Position numbers and translations under genes: made by a program
NCBI GenBank assembly: GCA_007741555.1
Contig: CP036526.1
Coordinates: forward strand, 3,410,001 to 3,474,000
Length of the DNA stretch: 64,000 nucleotides
Origin: Stieleria marina
Lineage (GTDB): Bacteria > Planctomycetota > Planctomycetia > Pirellulales > Pirellulaceae
Direction: 5' to 3'
Notes under the pieces: generated by a model
Seen by the model: only the letters and a program-made list of their open reading frames with translations
Told to the model about the DNA's origin: nothing
The model's database searches: none
Shown: in pieces, positions 63,263-64,000 of the stretch
Position numbering within the stretch: position 1 is the stretch's first letter
Layout: each line of letters begins with the position of its first letter

Positions 63263-64000
63263 ATGCGCACACCATCCGACACGAACCAAAACGACATGAA
63301 TCTATCTGAAAAACGACACACTGGTCGCCAAGGATTACTACGCCAGCTGATGAGTCGTTTTACCGGTTCGGATGCGCCCGATGCGCGACGCGGACGGTTG
63401 TTGTTGGAATCGCTCGAGTCACGACAACTGCTAGCTGGTGATGTCGACCTGTTCGCCACCGACGCGCAGCCTGCGGTTGACAATACGCTGCCGATCCAGA
63501 CCGACGACCTGGGCCCGTCCCGCGAAGCGCAGGGAGAATCGGCTCCGGACTTGGTGCAGTTCGCGATCGATCTACGTGACGCAGGCGTGCAGTTTTTCGG
63601 CGCTGAATGGTGTGCTGCATGTACTCAGCAGAAAGAACTTTTCCAAGACGGTGCCAAAGAGTTGCCGTTCATCGAAGTCACCAATCCCGATCGCAGTCCC
63701 AGTGACTTGGCGATTGCAGAAGGCGTCACCAACTACCCGACTTGGGAGTTCAGTGATGGTTCTCGTTTGATCGGCGTGCAATCGTTGCAGACGCTGAGTG
63801 ATCGCAGCGGAGTCGCGATTCCGCAAAGCGAACAGCCTACATTTGCAGCGATTGGCAATCAAACTGTCGGAATCGGTTCGCCGCTTCATATCCCGGTCGA
63901 TGTCTACGATCCCGATGGCGGCGTGCAATCGGTCACGGTGACGGTCGACAACCCGGCTCTATTGGAAGCGGTTGTTTTGACAGGCAATCGATCGATCCGG
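63263..64000 (+). CDS. Planctomycete surface protein with thioredoxin-like domain, N-terminal part (runs off window)
   Basis: ATG 63263 opens a frame that stays open to the last base (246 codons). ATG 63296 (MNLSEKRH) is a possible alternative. The leader carries the planctomycete surface motif RRGRLLLESLESRQLLAGDVD at about residues 43-63. It is followed by a thioredoxin-like fold: GVQFFGAEWCAACTQQKELF with a CAAC redox pair, then NYPTWEF supplying the cis-proline region. At the end a beta-rich repeat begins (IGNQTVGIGSPLHIPVDVYDPDGG), as in cadherin- or Ig-like modules. Known relatives are very large and often end in a cyclophilin domain, but that part lies outside the window. Confidence 0.85.
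   Translation, partial: MRTPSDTNQNDMNLSEKRHTGRQGLLRQLMSRFTGSDAPDARRGRLLLESLESRQLLAGDVDLFATDAQPAVDNTLPIQTDDLGPSREAQGESAPDLVQFAIDLRDAGVQFFGAEWCAACTQQKELFQDGAKELPFIEVTNPDRSPSDLAIAEGVTNYPTWEFSDGSRLIGVQSLQTLSDRSGVAIPQSEQPTFAAIGNQTVGIGSPLHIPVDVYDPDGGVQSVTVTVDNPALLEAVVLTGNRSIR

Noticed and set aside
1-64000. tRNA, rRNA, CRISPR arrays, insertion sequences, prophage
   Set aside because: I scanned intergenic regions for tRNA T-loop patterns, regular spacer-repeat arrays, transposase motifs and terminal inverted repeats and found none; a dedicated search (tRNAscan-SE, ISfinder) could still reveal weak cases.

Overview
The window (about 53-55 % GC by eye) looks like a planctomycete chromosome, most likely Pirellulaceae (Rhodopirellula, Novipirellula or Stieleria type). 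The grounds are a DUF1588/DUF1585 cytochrome c protein at the left edge, a secreted formylglycine sulfatase, planctomycete-type secreted esterases, a surface protein at the right edge carrying the LESLESRQLLAGD leader motif, many TTG/GTG starts and weak Shine-Dalgarno sites. I saw no tRNA, rRNA, insertion sequence, phage gene or CRISPR array.

Layout. 0-5.7 kb: end of a DUF1588/1585 gene, then a leftward three-gene redox operon (cyclic-nucleotide-binding ferredoxin, membrane cytochrome-b-like protein, ten-heme cytochrome c with an 11-unit DPLxx repeat). 5.9-10.5 kb: methyltransferase, thioesterase, SDR, YcaQ-type glycosylase, secreted esterase. 10.7-13.6 kb: lutABC lactate oxidation operon. 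13.7-16.6 kb: unknown protein and sulfatase. 16.7-23.3 kb: compact polysaccharide locus with an Alg8-like synthase, an Alg44-like PilZ/HlyD protein, a PL14-like lyase and a divergent NodT/TolC-type outer-membrane lipoprotein. 23.3-39.6 kb: leftward lipid-type biosynthetic operon, FAAL-ACP -> 3,853-residue KS-AT-DH-ER-KR-ACP-C-A-PCP-TE-CFAS megasynthase -> MMPL exporter. 40-48 kb: SPFH protein, pdxJ, eboE-like gene, M1 peptidase with a DUF6702 protein, CinA-like protein, small secreted protein, GT2. 49-50 kb: 1.1 kb non-coding or short-ORF region with hairpins and a strong terminator. 50-55.8 kb: esterase/SMP-30 fusion, rhomboid, DUF4105, aminotransferase, DUF4416. 55.8-62.8 kb: a second acyl-adenylate cluster, FAAL-ACP-alpha-oxoamine synthase (rightward, followed by yidD), divergent from an asparagine-synthetase-like gene, a zinc-ribbon/ACP fusion, a zinc-ribbon membrane peptide and a radical SAM gene. 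The right edge is the start of a thioredoxin-containing surface protein.

How they may work together (inference). In the large operon a fatty acid is adenylated by the FAAL, passed to an ACP, extended once by a fully reducing PKS module using malonyl-CoA, condensed with one amino acid, released by a thioesterase, and possibly methylated or cyclopropanated by a mycobacterial-type cyclopropane synthase fused after the thioesterase; the MMPL protein would export or traffic the lipid. FAAL, PKS, MMPL and a CmaA-like enzyme together recall mycobacterial complex-lipid loci. The second cluster has the parts to turn an activated fatty acid into an alpha-aminoketone (sphingoid-like) lipid, with the asparagine-synthetase-like protein as a possible amide-forming tailoring enzyme. 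These two clusters, and the TE-CFAS fusion in particular, are the best candidates for an undescribed system here.
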